Counted from the stretch's first letter, positions 49,288-59,225 are shown. The stretch is 62,154 nt of DNA from Pseudomonadota bacterium (GCA_021777335.1 JAJYDT010000008.1:1-62154), one strand, 5' to 3'. The notes: generated by a model not told the origin, from the letters alone. A program made the numbers and translations.

Positions 49288-50694
49288 ATGTACTGGTTGT
49301 GCCTTTATTTTCATGCAGTGCCGTTGGAGACCTGTTTTCCGGGGAGCGCACGTGTTCCTTGTGCGGTGGCGGAGGGAGGATATGTAGCGGCCGTCAATGA
49401 CATTGCCGCAAAGGCAGGAATCCGTGCTGGTGGTACGCTCGAATCCGCCTTGGCCGTTTCCCCTGCCTTGCAGATACGTCCACGTGATCGGTCGCGGGAG
49501 GTGGCCTGGCTACACGAGCGCGCAGCCCGCGCGTTTTCATTTACTTCGATGGTCAGTATATCGGGTACGTCCCTGCTGCTCGAGATCGGCGGCAGCGAGC
49601 GTCTTTTTGGCGGCCGTCGGTGTCTGGTGGAGCAGATATCCCAAGCACTTGCATCGGACACCGCCTGCCGGCATGCCGGTGCCCCGACGGCGCTCGGCGC
49701 ATTGTGTCTTGCACGTGGAGGATTTACGGGCTGCACAACATCCGATTTCCGGCAGCGCTTCGCTGCGCTTGCGATTACCGCCCTGCCGCTACCCCGGGCA
49801 ACCTTGCAGCGGCTCGGGGATCTCGGGATGAGGCAGGTGGGTGATTGCCTGCGGTTGCCGCGCGAAGGGTTGCGCCGAAGGTTTCCGGAACTGCCCGATC
49901 TGTTTGACCGGGCGCATGGGACGAGACTGGATCCACTGCCCTTATACGCACCGGTGCCAAGGTTCGAGGAGCGGATCGACCTGCCGTCCGCAGTCTGGAC
50001 ATGGACCGGATTGCAGCCGGCTGTGGACCATCTGCTGTGTCGGCTTGAGACGGCGCTGCGGCGCTGTGCCCATGCGGTGGATTGCCTGGAACTTGAATTG
50101 TCGCACCGGCATGCAGCCCCGACCTCCTTGAAGCTGCAGTTCGCACGGCCACATACGGGTGCGCGGATGTTGTCCCTGTTGTGTCAGGAACGGCTTCAGG
50201 CCGAACAGTTGCCGGAGGCGGTGGAGTCGGTCGTGCTTCGGACCACGGTGTTGCGTCCCATGGAAGGATCGAACGGTCAGCTGTTCCCCGGGGGGCCCGG
50301 CCAGGAAGGTGTCGAGGGGGATCTGCTCGATCATCTGCAAGCTCGCCTCAGGGACCGCATTCACGGGCTTGCCAGAACAGATGATCATCGTCCGGAACGT
50401 GCTTTCAGGAATCTCACGCCCGGGATGAAGTCCCTCTCAGAAATGCCCATTAGCGTAAGACCGCTTTGGTTCCTGCATCCGGCTCAGCGCCTATCTTTGC
50501 GTCATAAACAGCCTAGCTATCAGGGGAGACCACTGTATCTTGGGGCAGGGCCTGAGCGTATTGAATCCGGGTGGTGGGATGGAGGCGATATTGCTCGGGA
50601 CTACTTCATTGCGCACGACCGGTCCGGTGCAAGGTTTTGGATCTTTAACGATCTTCGTAATGGACAATGGTTTCTGCAGGGGATATTCGCATGA
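49288..50694 (+). CDS. imuB: ImuB, catalytically inactive Y-family polymerase-like protein
   Basis: A 468-residue protein from the ATG at 49288 (a TTG two codons earlier is in frame). It keeps the Y-family fold, but the catalytic acidic motifs are gone: the N-terminal DxDxF region reads LYFHAVPLE and the SxDE region reads SISGTSLLLE. This is the hallmark of ImuB, which scaffolds DnaE2 on the sliding clamp. A QLFPGG segment near residue 330 may be the clamp-binding site. Its stop overlaps dnaE2 by 4 bp. Confidence 0.93.
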   Translation: MYWLCLYFHAVPLETCFPGSARVPCAVAEGGYVAAVNDIAAKAGIRAGGTLESALAVSPALQIRPRDRSREVAWLHERAARAFSFTSMVSISGTSLLLEIGGSERLFGGRRCLVEQISQALASDTACRHAGAPTALGALCLARGGFTGCTTSDFRQRFAALAITALPLPRATLQRLGDLGMRQVGDCLRLPREGLRRRFPELPDLFDRAHGTRLDPLPLYAPVPRFEERIDLPSAVWTWTGLQPAVDHLLCRLETALRRCAHAVDCLELELSHRHAAPTSLKLQFARPHTGARMLSLLCQERLQAEQLPEAVESVVLRTTVLRPMEGSNGQLFPGGPGQEGVEGDLLDHLQARLRDRIHGLARTDDHRPERAFRNLTPGMKSLSEMPISVRPLWFLHPAQRLSLRHKQPSYQGRPLYLGAGPERIESGWWDGGDIARDYFIAHDRSGARFWIFNDLRNGQWFLQGIFA

Positions 50695-53600
50695 CGGGTC
50701 GGGGATATGCGGAGCTGCATTGCATCAGCAGTTTCACCTTTCTGCGGGGTGCCTCCCATCCCGAGGAACTGGTCGCGGAAGCTTCACGCCTCGGTTATGC
50801 GGCGCTTGCCATTACCGATGAATGTTCACTTTGCGGGATTGTTCGTGCCCATCAAGCTGCCAGGACCCATGCCCTCAAACTGATCATAGGCAGCGAGTTC
50901 CGTCTCGAGGGCGGACTGCGGTTTGTGCTGCTGGCACAAAATCGTGAAGGCTACGGCCAGCTGTGCGCACTTATCACCCAGGGACGACGGGCAGCCGCTA
51001 AAGGTGATTACCGGCTCTGCCGGGAGGATCTTAAGAATCTCTCAGGGTGCCTCGCCCTCTGGCTCCCGGCCGATGTCCCGGATGTGGAAGAGCTGCGGTT
51101 TATGAAACGGCAGTTCGGCGACGCCCTCTGGGTCTTGGTGGAGCGGCTGCTTAATGGGGGTGACGAACGCCGTCTTTCCCTGCTGCAAAATCTCGGGCAT
51201 GAATATGATATTCCGCTCGTTGCATCTTCCGATGTCCACATGCACGTGCCTGATCGACGCACGCTGCAGGACACGCTCACGGCGATCCGTCTTGGTATCC
51301 CCGTGGGATCCGCTGGGGCATCGCTCCATTCTAATGGCGAACGGCATCTGCGGCCGCTGCTCCGGTTGCAGGCGCTCTATGAAGATGCGTTGCTGGCGCA
51401 GACAGTTGTCATCGCCAACCGCTGTCGTTTCTCGCTTGACGAACTGCGTTATGAGTATCCCGGAGAATGGTTGCCGGAGGGCCTTACGGCGCGGGAATAT
51501 CTATGCTTTCTGACGGAGGAGGGAGCCCGCCGACGCTGGTCGGAAGGTGTTCCGGTGCGCGTCAGCACGCTCATTGCGCACGAGCTCGAGGTTATCGCGG
51601 AACTCGGCTACGAGGCCTATTTCCTTACGGTCCATGATATCGTCGCGTTTGCGCGTGCGCGCGGTATTCTGTGTCAGGGGCGTGGTTCCGCCGCCAATTC
51701 CGCGGTGTGTTATTGCCTTGGAATCACCGAGGTGGATCCTTCGCGCATCGATGTTCTGTTTGAGCGATTCATATCCAGGGAACGTAACGAACCACCGGAC
51801 ATTGACGTTGATTTTGAGCACGAACGGCGCGAGGAGGTGATCCAGTATCTTTTCGAGAAATACGGACGCGACCGCGCCGCGATGACCGCAAGCGTCATTA
51901 CCTACAGGACACGCAGCGCGGTGCGGGATGTTGCCAAGGCACTCGGGATCGAAATGGAGCTGATTGTGAGGATGGCGAGATCAGTTTCCTGGTGGGATGA
52001 GCCCACGGATCTTTTCCGGCGGTTTAAGCAGGCGGGTATCTCCGTATCTCATCCCGTGGTCGATCGGCTGATCCGGCTTGTGCAGATCCTTGTGGGGTTC
52101 CCGCGCCATCTGTCGCAGCACGCGGGAGGGGTGGTGCTGTCGGCGACACCGCTGACACGCATGGTGCCGATCGAGAACGCCGCAATGGCCGGTCGCACCG
52201 TGATCCAGTGGGATAAAAACGATCTTGATGCTGTCGGGCTGCTCAAGATTGATTGTCTTGCGCTCGGGATACTGACTGTCATCCGCAAGACTTTTGCCCT
52301 TGCCGGCACCATGGAAGGCAGGACCCTGAGTTTCTCGAACGTACTGCCTGAGGAGGCAGACGTCTATGCGATGATCCAGAAGGCGGATACGGTGGGTGTG
52401 TTCCAGATCGAGTCACGTGCGCAGATGGCGATGCTTCCGCGCCTCAAGCCCGCCATTTTCTATGACCTCGTGATCCAGATCGCGATTGTCCGCCCAGGTC
52501 CCATACAGGGCGAAATGGTGCATCCCTATCTACGACGTCGCGCAGGCCTTGAGCCGGTCCACTACCCGAGCCCAGAGGTGCGGCAGGTGCTTGAGCGTAC
52601 CCTCGGGGTGCCAATCTTCCAGGAGCAGGTTATCAAACTTGCCGTGGTGGCTGCCGGCTTCTCATCCGGTGAGGCGGATCGGCTGCGCCGCTCCATGGCC
52701 GCATGGCACCGCAACGGCATGATGGGACATTTTGAACGGCGTCTGATAGACGGCATGCGCAGGCGTGGTTATCCCGCTGCCTATGCACAGCAGATCTTCC
52801 GGCAGATCCGGGGGTTTGGGGAATATGGATTCCCTGAGTCCCATGCCGCAAGTTTTGCCCTGCTTGCCTATGTCTCGGCATGGCTCAAACACCACTATCC
52901 GCAGGCATATGTCTGCGCTCTGCTGAACAGCCAGCCCATGGGATTTTATGCCCCGGCGCAACTGATCCAGGATGCGCGCCAGCACGGCGTTCGTTTTCTG
53001 CCGGTCGATGTGGTGCGCAGCGAGTGGGATTCAGTCCTGGAGCAGGATGGGCGGGGATGTTTCTGCGTGCGGCTGGGTCTTAGGGAGGTGAAGGGATTGG
53101 GCCGGGAAGGGTTTGAGCGCATCCGGCAGCACCGTCTGGGTGGTGCTGGGGTTTCATGGGAGAATCTGCCCGTATCCATGCACGATAGGCGTTGTCTGGC
53201 CGAAGCCGGGGCCTTCGAGGGGCTGCTGGGGCATCGCCGCCAGGCGCACTGGTGTCTTCAGAGGCCACTCCCACCTCCGTTATGGCGGATCACCGCGCCG
53301 CTCTACGAAGGTATCCCGCTTCTGAAGAGACCACGATTGCCGGAGGAGGTGATCGCGGATTACCGGCAGCTCGGATTTTCCCTGCGTGGCCATCCGATCG
53401 GCCCCTGGAGACCACGATTGAGGTGCGCCGGGGTGGTGTCTGCGGCCGGATTGCGCGCATGTGCCAGCGGTGAACACGTGGTGGTGGCGGGTCTTGTGGT
53501 TATCCGGCAACGGCCGGCAACGGCATCCGGGGTCGTGTTTGTGACGCTTGAGGATGAGACGGGTCCAGTCAATGTGGTGGTCTGGGGGGGCATTGCCGAA

Positions 53601-53765
53601 CGTGACCGCACGGCGCTGTTGCAGAACCGCCTGATCGTATCTGGAAGGCTGCAGCGCGAAGCGCGGATCGTTCACGTCATTGCGAAGAGGCTCGCGTCAT
53701 GGGATGCATTGTTCAGGTATTCTGAGGCGCAGGCCTCCTGTCGCCTTCGAGCCGAGTCTCCCTGA
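50691..53765 (+). CDS. dnaE2: Error-prone DNA polymerase DnaE2
   Basis: A 1024-residue C-family polymerase from the ATG at 50691, which overlaps the imuB stop. The N-terminal PHP domain (AELHCISSFTFLRGASHPEEL) precedes the polymerase core with GRGSAANS, PPDIDVDFEHERREEV (catalytic Asp) and an FPESHAASFALLAYVS helix-hairpin region, then an OB-fold domain (VVVAGLVVIRQRP). It performs mutagenic translesion synthesis with ImuA/B. The last 53 bp overlap the 3' end of the convergent ClC gene. Confidence 0.95.
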   Translation: MTGRGYAELHCISSFTFLRGASHPEELVAEASRLGYAALAITDECSLCGIVRAHQAARTHALKLIIGSEFRLEGGLRFVLLAQNREGYGQLCALITQGRRAAAKGDYRLCREDLKNLSGCLALWLPADVPDVEELRFMKRQFGDALWVLVERLLNGGDERRLSLLQNLGHEYDIPLVASSDVHMHVPDRRTLQDTLTAIRLGIPVGSAGASLHSNGERHLRPLLRLQALYEDALLAQTVVIANRCRFSLDELRYEYPGEWLPEGLTAREYLCFLTEEGARRRWSEGVPVRVSTLIAHELEVIAELGYEAYFLTVHDIVAFARARGILCQGRGSAANSAVCYCLGITEVDPSRIDVLFERFISRERNEPPDIDVDFEHERREEVIQYLFEKYGRDRAAMTASVITYRTRSAVRDVAKALGIEMELIVRMARSVSWWDEPTDLFRRFKQAGISVSHPVVDRLIRLVQILVGFPRHLSQHAGGVVLSATPLTRMVPIENAAMAGRTVIQWDKNDLDAVGLLKIDCLALGILTVIRKTFALAGTMEGRTLSFSNVLPEEADVYAMIQKADTVGVFQIESRAQMAMLPRLKPAIFYDLVIQIAIVRPGPIQGEMVHPYLRRRAGLEPVHYPSPEVRQVLERTLGVPIFQEQVIKLAVVAAGFSSGEADRLRRSMAAWHRNGMMGHFERRLIDGMRRRGYPAAYAQQIFRQIRGFGEYGFPESHAASFALLAYVSAWLKHHYPQAYVCALLNSQPMGFYAPAQLIQDARQHGVRFLPVDVVRSEWDSVLEQDGRGCFCVRLGLREVKGLGREGFERIRQHRLGGAGVSWENLPVSMHDRRCLAEAGAFEGLLGHRRQAHWCLQRPLPPPLWRITAPLYEGIPLLKRPRLPEEVIADYRQLGFSLRGHPIGPWRPRLRCAGVVSAAGLRACASGEHVVVAGLVVIRQRPATASGVVFVTLEDETGPVNVVVWGGIAERDRTALLQNRLIVSGRLQREARIVHVIAKRLASWDALFRYSEAQASCRLRAESP

Positions 53766-55554
53766 ACAGGCGATCATACGCACCGATAATATCGCTTCTC
53801 GTGATGATGCCCCGCACCTCTCCCGTGGACGAAAGCACCGGTAACCTGCCGATGTGTTCTCGCGCGAGTATCTCCATGGCCACACGCAAGGTGTCTTCCT
53901 CATACACCACCTGTGGCTCGCGCCGTATCACCGTGCCAAGCGGTGCCTTGGGATCCGCGATCGCCAAGTCCTTGCGCGTGATTATCCCGCGCAGGCGGCC
54001 ATTCCCATCGAGCACTGGGAAACCTTGGTGCACCCGGGCCGTTTCCTCGGCCGTCAGCCAGTGTTGTGCCTCGGCCACGCTCATCCCTGATGGAAGCGTT
54101 ACCACCGGATAGCTGGCCCATTCCTTGACGCTGCTTTGAGACAGGAAATCCGCCTGATAGTCTGTCGGCACCCGTACACCGCGTCGTGTGATCTTCTTTG
54201 TCATGATCGTGTCCGGCATCAGCAGTCCCGACACCAGCCATGCCGCCGTGCAACCCGCGAGCAGCGGCAGGAGGCCTGAGATCTGCCATGTGGTCTCAAT
54301 CATGAACACGATCGACATAAACAGTGCCCGCGATGCACCGGCAAAGAGCGCCCCGGTTGCGACCAGAGCCGCCATCTGGGGATCGATCCCGAGCTTCGGC
54401 CACACGTGCGATGCAAGCGTACCAAGCACACTGCCTGTGCCTGCGCCGATCATGAGCAGCGGCGCAAGTGTTCCTCCCGACGTTCCGCTGCCGAGCGCGA
54501 TGGTCCATGACAGCGCTTTGAGGAGTGCAAGCACAAGCGTCGCCGAGAGCACGAAACGTGCGGACAGGATGTCGCTGATATTGCCGTAGCCGACGCCGAG
54601 CGTGCGCGGCGAAAAGTATCCAATTACGCCGACCGCGATTCCTCCGAGTGCTGGCCACCACATCCAGTCAAGCGGCAGTCGCGCAAACAGGTCTTCAGTG
54701 ACGTAGATCCCGGCCGTGAGCACAACTGCCCCGAGTCCCGTGAGTGCGCCGACCAGAACGTAAGCCATCACTGCATCCGGGGTTGGCCACGGCAGTGGCG
54801 GCATGGCGAACATGGGCCTATGACCCACAAGCGCAAGACGGAATACAGCGGCGGTCCCGGAAGCGATTGTCACTGGTAGCAGTGAACGGATACTGAACTC
54901 GAAGAGCAGGAGTTCGATCGCGAGCAGGACCGCTGCAAGCGGGCTGCCGAAGACCGCCGCCATCCCTGCAGCCGCACCTGCAGTGAGCAATGTTTTGCGT
55001 TCCTGGGCAGTGACATGTACCCATTGACCCACGAGCGATCCAAGCGCGCCACCGGTCGCAATAATTGGTCCTTCCGCGCCGAAAGGGCCACCGGTACCAA
55101 TCGAGATCGCGGCCGAGAGTGGCTTCAGTAAGGTGATCCGTGCCGGGATGCGGCTCTCGTTCGTGAGAATCTGCTCCATCGCTTCGGGAATCCCGTGACC
55201 TCTTATCCCCGGTGATCCATAACGGGCGATGACGCCGACGATCAGTGCCCCGATTACGGGGATCGCGATAGTGGCGGGTCCAAGCAAGACCGTTGAGGGG
55301 GCCGACAGTGCGAGTGAGAAACGTCCATAAAAGCAGAGATTAGTGATTCCACCGATGAGCGCAAGTAATGCCTGCGCCACAAGAGTCACGATGATCCCAA
55401 GACCCAGTGCCAGTGCGCTAATCCAGAGCAGGCGGCGGTCGACCGGGGGCAACTGCTGGCGCATGTGCAGGCCCGCAAGCGCAGGTTCAAGCGAGGGCGC
55501 CACTGGCATGCCTTGTATGCCCGCGATGTGCTCTGGTCCATCACTGTGTGACAT
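53713..55554 (-). CDS. ClC-family chloride channel/antiporter with C-terminal CBS pair
   Basis: A 613-residue membrane protein. The ClC pore motifs are GPFGAEGPII (gating Glu) and GSGTSGGTLAPLL; about 10-12 helices fill residues 40-450. Two CBS domains follow (HWLTAEETARVHQGFPVLDG and REPQVVYEEDTLRV), likely sensing nucleotides. It moves chloride, perhaps in exchange for protons, which can serve acid resistance. The stop codon and last ~16 codons lie inside dnaE2 on the other strand. Confidence 0.92.
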   Translation of the reverse strand: MSHSDGPEHIAGIQGMPVAPSLEPALAGLHMRQQLPPVDRRLLWISALALGLGIIVTLVAQALLALIGGITNLCFYGRFSLALSAPSTVLLGPATIAIPVIGALIVGVIARYGSPGIRGHGIPEAMEQILTNESRIPARITLLKPLSAAISIGTGGPFGAEGPIIATGGALGSLVGQWVHVTAQERKTLLTAGAAAGMAAVFGSPLAAVLLAIELLLFEFSIRSLLPVTIASGTAAVFRLALVGHRPMFAMPPLPWPTPDAVMAYVLVGALTGLGAVVLTAGIYVTEDLFARLPLDWMWWPALGGIAVGVIGYFSPRTLGVGYGNISDILSARFVLSATLVLALLKALSWTIALGSGTSGGTLAPLLMIGAGTGSVLGTLASHVWPKLGIDPQMAALVATGALFAGASRALFMSIVFMIETTWQISGLLPLLAGCTAAWLVSGLLMPDTIMTKKITRRGVRVPTDYQADFLSQSSVKEWASYPVVTLPSGMSVAEAQHWLTAEETARVHQGFPVLDGNGRLRGIITRKDLAIADPKAPLGTVIRREPQVVYEEDTLRVAMEILAREHIGRLPVLSSTGEVRGIITRSDIIGAYDRLFRETRLEGDRRPAPQNT

Positions 55555-55802
55555 GAGAAGTGCCCAGGGTGTTGCGTGGCGATGCGCGAGTATACTATGT
55601 GAATGGACAGCGCTGTCACGCTTGCAGCAGCCAAAGCGTGGGCAGTATCATGCCCGTCCGATGCCCAATTTCCTCGATGCGATACCCCGCAAAAAGAGTG
55701 TCTGTGGCTGCAGAGGGTTGCGAATGACCGTGCTCCTGCGCCGATGGCGCGTTATTTGTTGATCTGAGTTCCCCTAACCCTTTTTCAATACAGATGTAAC
55801 CG

Positions 55803-55829
55803 ACCATGGCATCCATGGGATGCCATGGT
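55803..55829. repeat. Perfect 11-bp hairpin over the upstream start of the EamA gene
   Basis: ACCATGGCATC (55803-55813) and GATGCCATGGT (55819-55829) are exact inverses around a 5-nt CATGG loop. The element contains several ATG triplets, including the in-frame one at 55820, and ends 11 bp before the preferred start at 55841. Confidence 0.8.
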
Positions 55830-55840
55830 GGATCTCTTCC

Positions 55841-56812
55841 ATGAAAAATACGCGCCTCGTGTCCGGCACGCTGCTTGCCATGTGCGGTACTCTTCTGTTC
55901 TCAACGAAGGCAGTGTTCGTCAAGTTTGCCTACCGCGATGGGGCAGATCCGGTCACGCTTATTGCGCTGCGCATGGTTTTTTCTGCTCCGTTCTACGCGG
56001 TTGTTGCCTGGCGGCTTGGCCGGCGTCATCCTGCGCTCGCACTGACAGATCGTGCATGGCTTACGGTGCTCGGCGTGTTCGGGTTCTACCTCGCGGGGTT
56101 GCTTGATTTCAAGGCGCTGACAGACATACCAGTCGACCTCGAACGCCTCCTGCTCTACGTGTACCCGACGTTGGTCGTCATCGGCTCGGCACTTATACTG
56201 CGACGGCGCGTCAGAGTGCGCGACCAGGTGGCACTGCTCATTACCTACGTAGGCCTCGCTCTGACCCTTATGGCGGGTCGGCACACGGACAGACCCTCTG
56301 GGCATTTCTGGACTGGAGTCAGTCTGGTACTTGGCTCTGCAGTAGTCTACGCGGCCAATCTCATTGGCAGCGAGCGATTGATCGGCCGGGTGGGGGCATC
56401 ACGCGCCACGGCGAACGCGATGCTGGCCGCGTCGCTGGCTGCGGGCACCCTGTTTCTGCTCAACGGGCGAGTGCATGAATTGCCGAAGATTTCCCTGTTC
56501 GTCTATGTGGACGCGTTCTCGTTGGCGGTGTTTGCGACCGTGTTGCCGAGTTTTCTGCTTGCTGCCGGAATCGCGCGGATCGGTGCTGCGCGTGCGGCGC
56601 TCATCGGGACGTTCGGGCCGGTCGTCACCATTGGTCTCGCATGGTTCCTGCTGGGTGAGCCGATAGGGTGGATCCAGGGAGTCGGGGGCGTTTTTATCGT
56701 TGCAGGCGTCGTGCTGACGAGTGTTCCGGGTATCGGTTCTGCCAATACTCCTGAGGCCTGCAAGCCAGTGGATATTGCCGGACCTCTGGAGCGGCCATTA
56801 CGCACGCGCTAG
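55841..56812 (+). CDS. EamA/DMT-family transporter
   Basis: A 323-residue inner-membrane protein with ten predicted helices in two EamA halves (GTLLAMCGTLLFSTKAVFVKFAY at the start, IGTFGPVVTIGLAWFLLGEPIGW near the end). It is probably a metabolite or amino-acid exporter; substrate unknown. I choose the ATG at 55841 (MKNTRLVSG), as the seven extra codons from 55820 lie in a hairpin. It is divergent from the ClC gene. Confidence 0.88.
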   Translation: MKNTRLVSGTLLAMCGTLLFSTKAVFVKFAYRDGADPVTLIALRMVFSAPFYAVVAWRLGRRHPALALTDRAWLTVLGVFGFYLAGLLDFKALTDIPVDLERLLLYVYPTLVVIGSALILRRRVRVRDQVALLITYVGLALTLMAGRHTDRPSGHFWTGVSLVLGSAVVYAANLIGSERLIGRVGASRATANAMLAASLAAGTLFLLNGRVHELPKISLFVYVDAFSLAVFATVLPSFLLAAGIARIGAARAALIGTFGPVVTIGLAWFLLGEPIGWIQGVGGVFIVAGVVLTSVPGIGSANTPEACKPVDIAGPLERPLRTR

Positions 56813-56856
56813 GCTTATCACATGCCCCTAGGTTGTTGGACCAGTCAGAACTAACG

Positions 56857-57369
56857 ATGGTCACGGAACATCGTATCTTCTTTGCGCTCCGTCCGGAAAT
56901 CCCATCGGCGCTTTCTTCTGTCTGGGAGGCGGCACATGCTCTCGGATGGCGGACCGTGCCGATCGGGAACGCGCACGTGACTCTGGTTTTTGTGGGCAAG
57001 GTCGACGATCATGGACTCAGGTGCGCAGCGGAGCGCGCCGCCCTGGTTGCGGGGGAGCGGTTTACGCTTTGCCTCGACCGTCCCGGATGCTGGTACAGGG
57101 CCCGGGTTTTGTGGCTCGCGCCATCGCAACCGCCTGCCGCTTTGGGCGCGCTTGAGGAAGGATTGCGCGATTCGCTCAGCCGCACTGTGTGCGCGTTTCC
57201 GGAATCGATTTACTGTCCGCATCTAACGGTATCGCGCCATGCGACCTCACCCCGGGGATTCCGCCCGCAGGCCGTCGTGTGGCAAGTGCGGCGGTTCTTT
57301 CTGATGGAGTCGTATCCGGGTCCGGAAGGCGTACGTTACAGGGTGTTGCAGGAGTTCGCGCTAAGTTAG
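56857..57369 (+). CDS. thpR: RNA 2',3'-cyclic phosphodiesterase (ThpR/LigT-like)
   Basis: A 170-residue 2H phosphoesterase with both catalytic motifs, HVTLVF near residue 40 and HLTVSR near 125. It opens 2',3'-cyclic phosphates on RNA ends; the physiological role is not settled. Start at the ATG at 56857 (MVTEHRIFFALRP, the family's usual N-terminus); the frame is open to a TTG at 56833. It follows the EamA gene by 44 bp and may be co-transcribed. Confidence 0.9.
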   Translation: MVTEHRIFFALRPEIPSALSSVWEAAHALGWRTVPIGNAHVTLVFVGKVDDHGLRCAAERAALVAGERFTLCLDRPGCWYRARVLWLAPSQPPAALGALEEGLRDSLSRTVCAFPESIYCPHLTVSRHATSPRGFRPQAVVWQVRRFFLMESYPGPEGVRYRVLQEFALS

Positions 57370-57427
57370 GCACGGCGTGACGGGATTGATATACACAGGA
57401 AAGGTTTTTTGGGGAGCATCCATCCGA

Positions 57428-58054
57428 ATGTTGCGGCTTGTCAATGAGTTCATCGCGCTGTTCGTTGTGATCGATCCTATCGGGCTGACGCCGATGTTCG
57501 CAGCGCTCACGGCGGGGGGTACCGAGGAATACAAACGCACGATGGCGATCAAGGGTGTCCTGATCGCGGCAGTTATATTGCTGCTATTTGCGCTGCTGGG
57601 CGATGCCGTGCTGCATCTCCTCGGCATCGGCCTGTCGGCTTTCCGTGTGGCTGGCGGCATCCTGCTCCTGCTGCTCGCGATCGACATGCTATTTGCGCGT
57701 CACTCGGGACTTCGGTCCACCACGTTCCGTGAGACCCGGGAGGCGGAGCAGCGCGATGACATCTCGGTATTTCCTATCGCCATCCCGCTCATCGCCGGTC
57801 CCGGTGCGTTCACTACGGTGCTGCTCGCACTGCGCAGCGTCCACGAGCGCCCACTGGAGTCATTTGCGGCGATGGGGGTGCTCCTCCTGGTGCTTGGGAT
57901 TACGCTCGGCGCTCTGCTTATGTCTGCACACATCATGCGTCTTATCGGCGAAACGGGGGCAAATGTCGTAAGCCGCGTACTTGGTGTGCTGCTGTCCGCG
58001 CTTGCGGTGCAATTTATCATGGACGGGCTGCGCCACGGCCTCCTGTCCCGATGA
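57428..58054 (+). CDS. MarC family (UPF0056) integral membrane protein, second copy
   Basis: A 208-residue protein with six hydrophobic segments, from the ATG at 57428 with GGGGAG about 10 nt upstream; a GTG at 57377 is an alternative. MarC features are VVIDPIGLTPMF, GLSAFRVAGGILLLL and PIAIPLIAGPGAFT. It has the same layout as the protein at 8857-9501, but the two are clearly diverged. Function unproven. Confidence 0.87.
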   Translation: MLRLVNEFIALFVVIDPIGLTPMFAALTAGGTEEYKRTMAIKGVLIAAVILLLFALLGDAVLHLLGIGLSAFRVAGGILLLLLAIDMLFARHSGLRSTTFRETREAEQRDDISVFPIAIPLIAGPGAFTTVLLALRSVHERPLESFAAMGVLLLVLGITLGALLMSAHIMRLIGETGANVVSRVLGVLLSALAVQFIMDGLRHGLLSR

Positions 58055-58140
58055 TGCGGATCTCAACGACCATGCCCGTTGTGCTACTGCCGTTCCGGAT
58101 GCGCGTCGCGCGATAGGCTCTCCCGCAGAGAGGATGCCTT

Positions 58141-58494
58141 ATGGAGATCTATGATGTCTCAGATCCTGGCCGCGAGAAGCGCGTCGCCACCATTGCTTAT
58201 GCGTTGTTCGCAGTCGCAGTGTTCGGGTTGTGGGTGCCAAGTATTGCTGGTGTTGTGCTCAATTACCTCAGGATCGACGGCGCTTCGCCGCTGTACGCAA
58301 GCCATCATCGCTGGATGATCCGGACTTTCTGGTGGGGCCTGCTCTGGCTCATGATCGGTCTGCTGCTATGGGTTGTCCTGGTCGGCTACGTGATCCTCGC
58401 GGTTTTGCTCGTGTGGTGGATTTATCGCGTGGTCAAGGGCTCGCTCGCCCTCCATGAGAACCGGCCGGTCGCGGCCACGCGTATCTTTCCCTGA
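58141..58494 (+). CDS. Small inner-membrane protein (DUF4870-like)
   Basis: A 117-residue protein with three hydrophobic helices, a short polar N-terminus and a final amphipathic stretch (IYRVVKGSLALHENRP), the pattern of DUF4870-type membrane proteins. A GAGAGGA site lies 6 nt before the ATG. No function is known. Confidence 0.78.
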   Translation: MEIYDVSDPGREKRVATIAYALFAVAVFGLWVPSIAGVVLNYLRIDGASPLYASHHRWMIRTFWWGLLWLMIGLLLWVVLVGYVILAVLLVWWIYRVVKGSLALHENRPVAATRIFP

Positions 58495-58578
58495 GTATGA
58501 GATTCACGAGCCCTCCTTCATGACAGATCCTGAGGAAATCGCTACACTGGGCTATCTGCCAAAGGTCGGTCGAGAATA

Positions 58579-59199
58579 ATGTCCCCTGTCGAGTTTGGTG
58601 CTGGTCGTTCTCTTCTTTACATCGTGCTGGCAATGGTCACCGCTTTGCATCCCGCGTGGGCGGCTGGCGGTCAGGCGGGCGACCATACAGAAAAACACGC
58701 GAGCGAGAGCCGCGGGCCCTTATATCGTGTATTCAGACAGTTGCGGCGTGCCCATTGGGTGATCGAAGGTCACAGTCGGCGCATTATGTACGTCTTCTTT
58801 GACCCCAATTGCCCCTACTGTCATATCCTGTATGACGTCTCCCAGCGTTTCGTGCGGTCGGGTCTCGTCGAGATGCGCTGGATCCCTGTCGGGATGCTCG
58901 CGCCAAGCAGCGGCGGCAAGGCCGCTGCGATTCTGGGTGCGCGTGATCCCCGCGCTGCGTTAGAGCAGAACGAAGACCATTACCGTCATCCCGGCGGCGG
59001 CGGCATCGTCCCGATCCGGGGGTCACGCACCGTCCGGGCGGAACTGGAGACCAACCTCGAATTGTTTCAGCAGACGGGCGCGGGCGGCGTGCCCCTGATC
59101 CTATGGGAAGACCAGGCAGGTCATATCCGCATGCAGGACGGCGCGGTCGACGCGGAAACGCTGGTTTCCCTTATCCACCAGATTCGTCCACGCCGTTGA
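58579..59199 (+). CDS. Periplasmic thiol:disulfide oxidoreductase, DsbG/DsbC-like
   Basis: A 206-residue protein with a signal peptide (about 1-29) and a thioredoxin-fold domain: YVFFDPNCPYCH with active-site Cys78-Pro-Tyr-Cys81, LEMR/GMLAPSS-type DsbG segments and a cis-Pro at GGVPLILW (Pro172). It is shorter than DsbG (about 248), lacking most of the N-terminal dimerisation domain. It may reduce oxidised or sulfenylated cysteines in the periplasm. Its stop lies 27 bp from that of soxB, so a role in Sox thiol maintenance is possible (inference). Confidence 0.85.
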   Translation: MSPVEFGAGRSLLYIVLAMVTALHPAWAAGGQAGDHTEKHASESRGPLYRVFRQLRRAHWVIEGHSRRIMYVFFDPNCPYCHILYDVSQRFVRSGLVEMRWIPVGMLAPSSGGKAAAILGARDPRAALEQNEDHYRHPGGGGIVPIRGSRTVRAELETNLELFQQTGAGGVPLILWEDQAGHIRMQDGAVDAETLVSLIHQIRPRR

Positions 59200-59225
59200 C
59201 CTGCACTACCAGCACGCGCTAAAGC

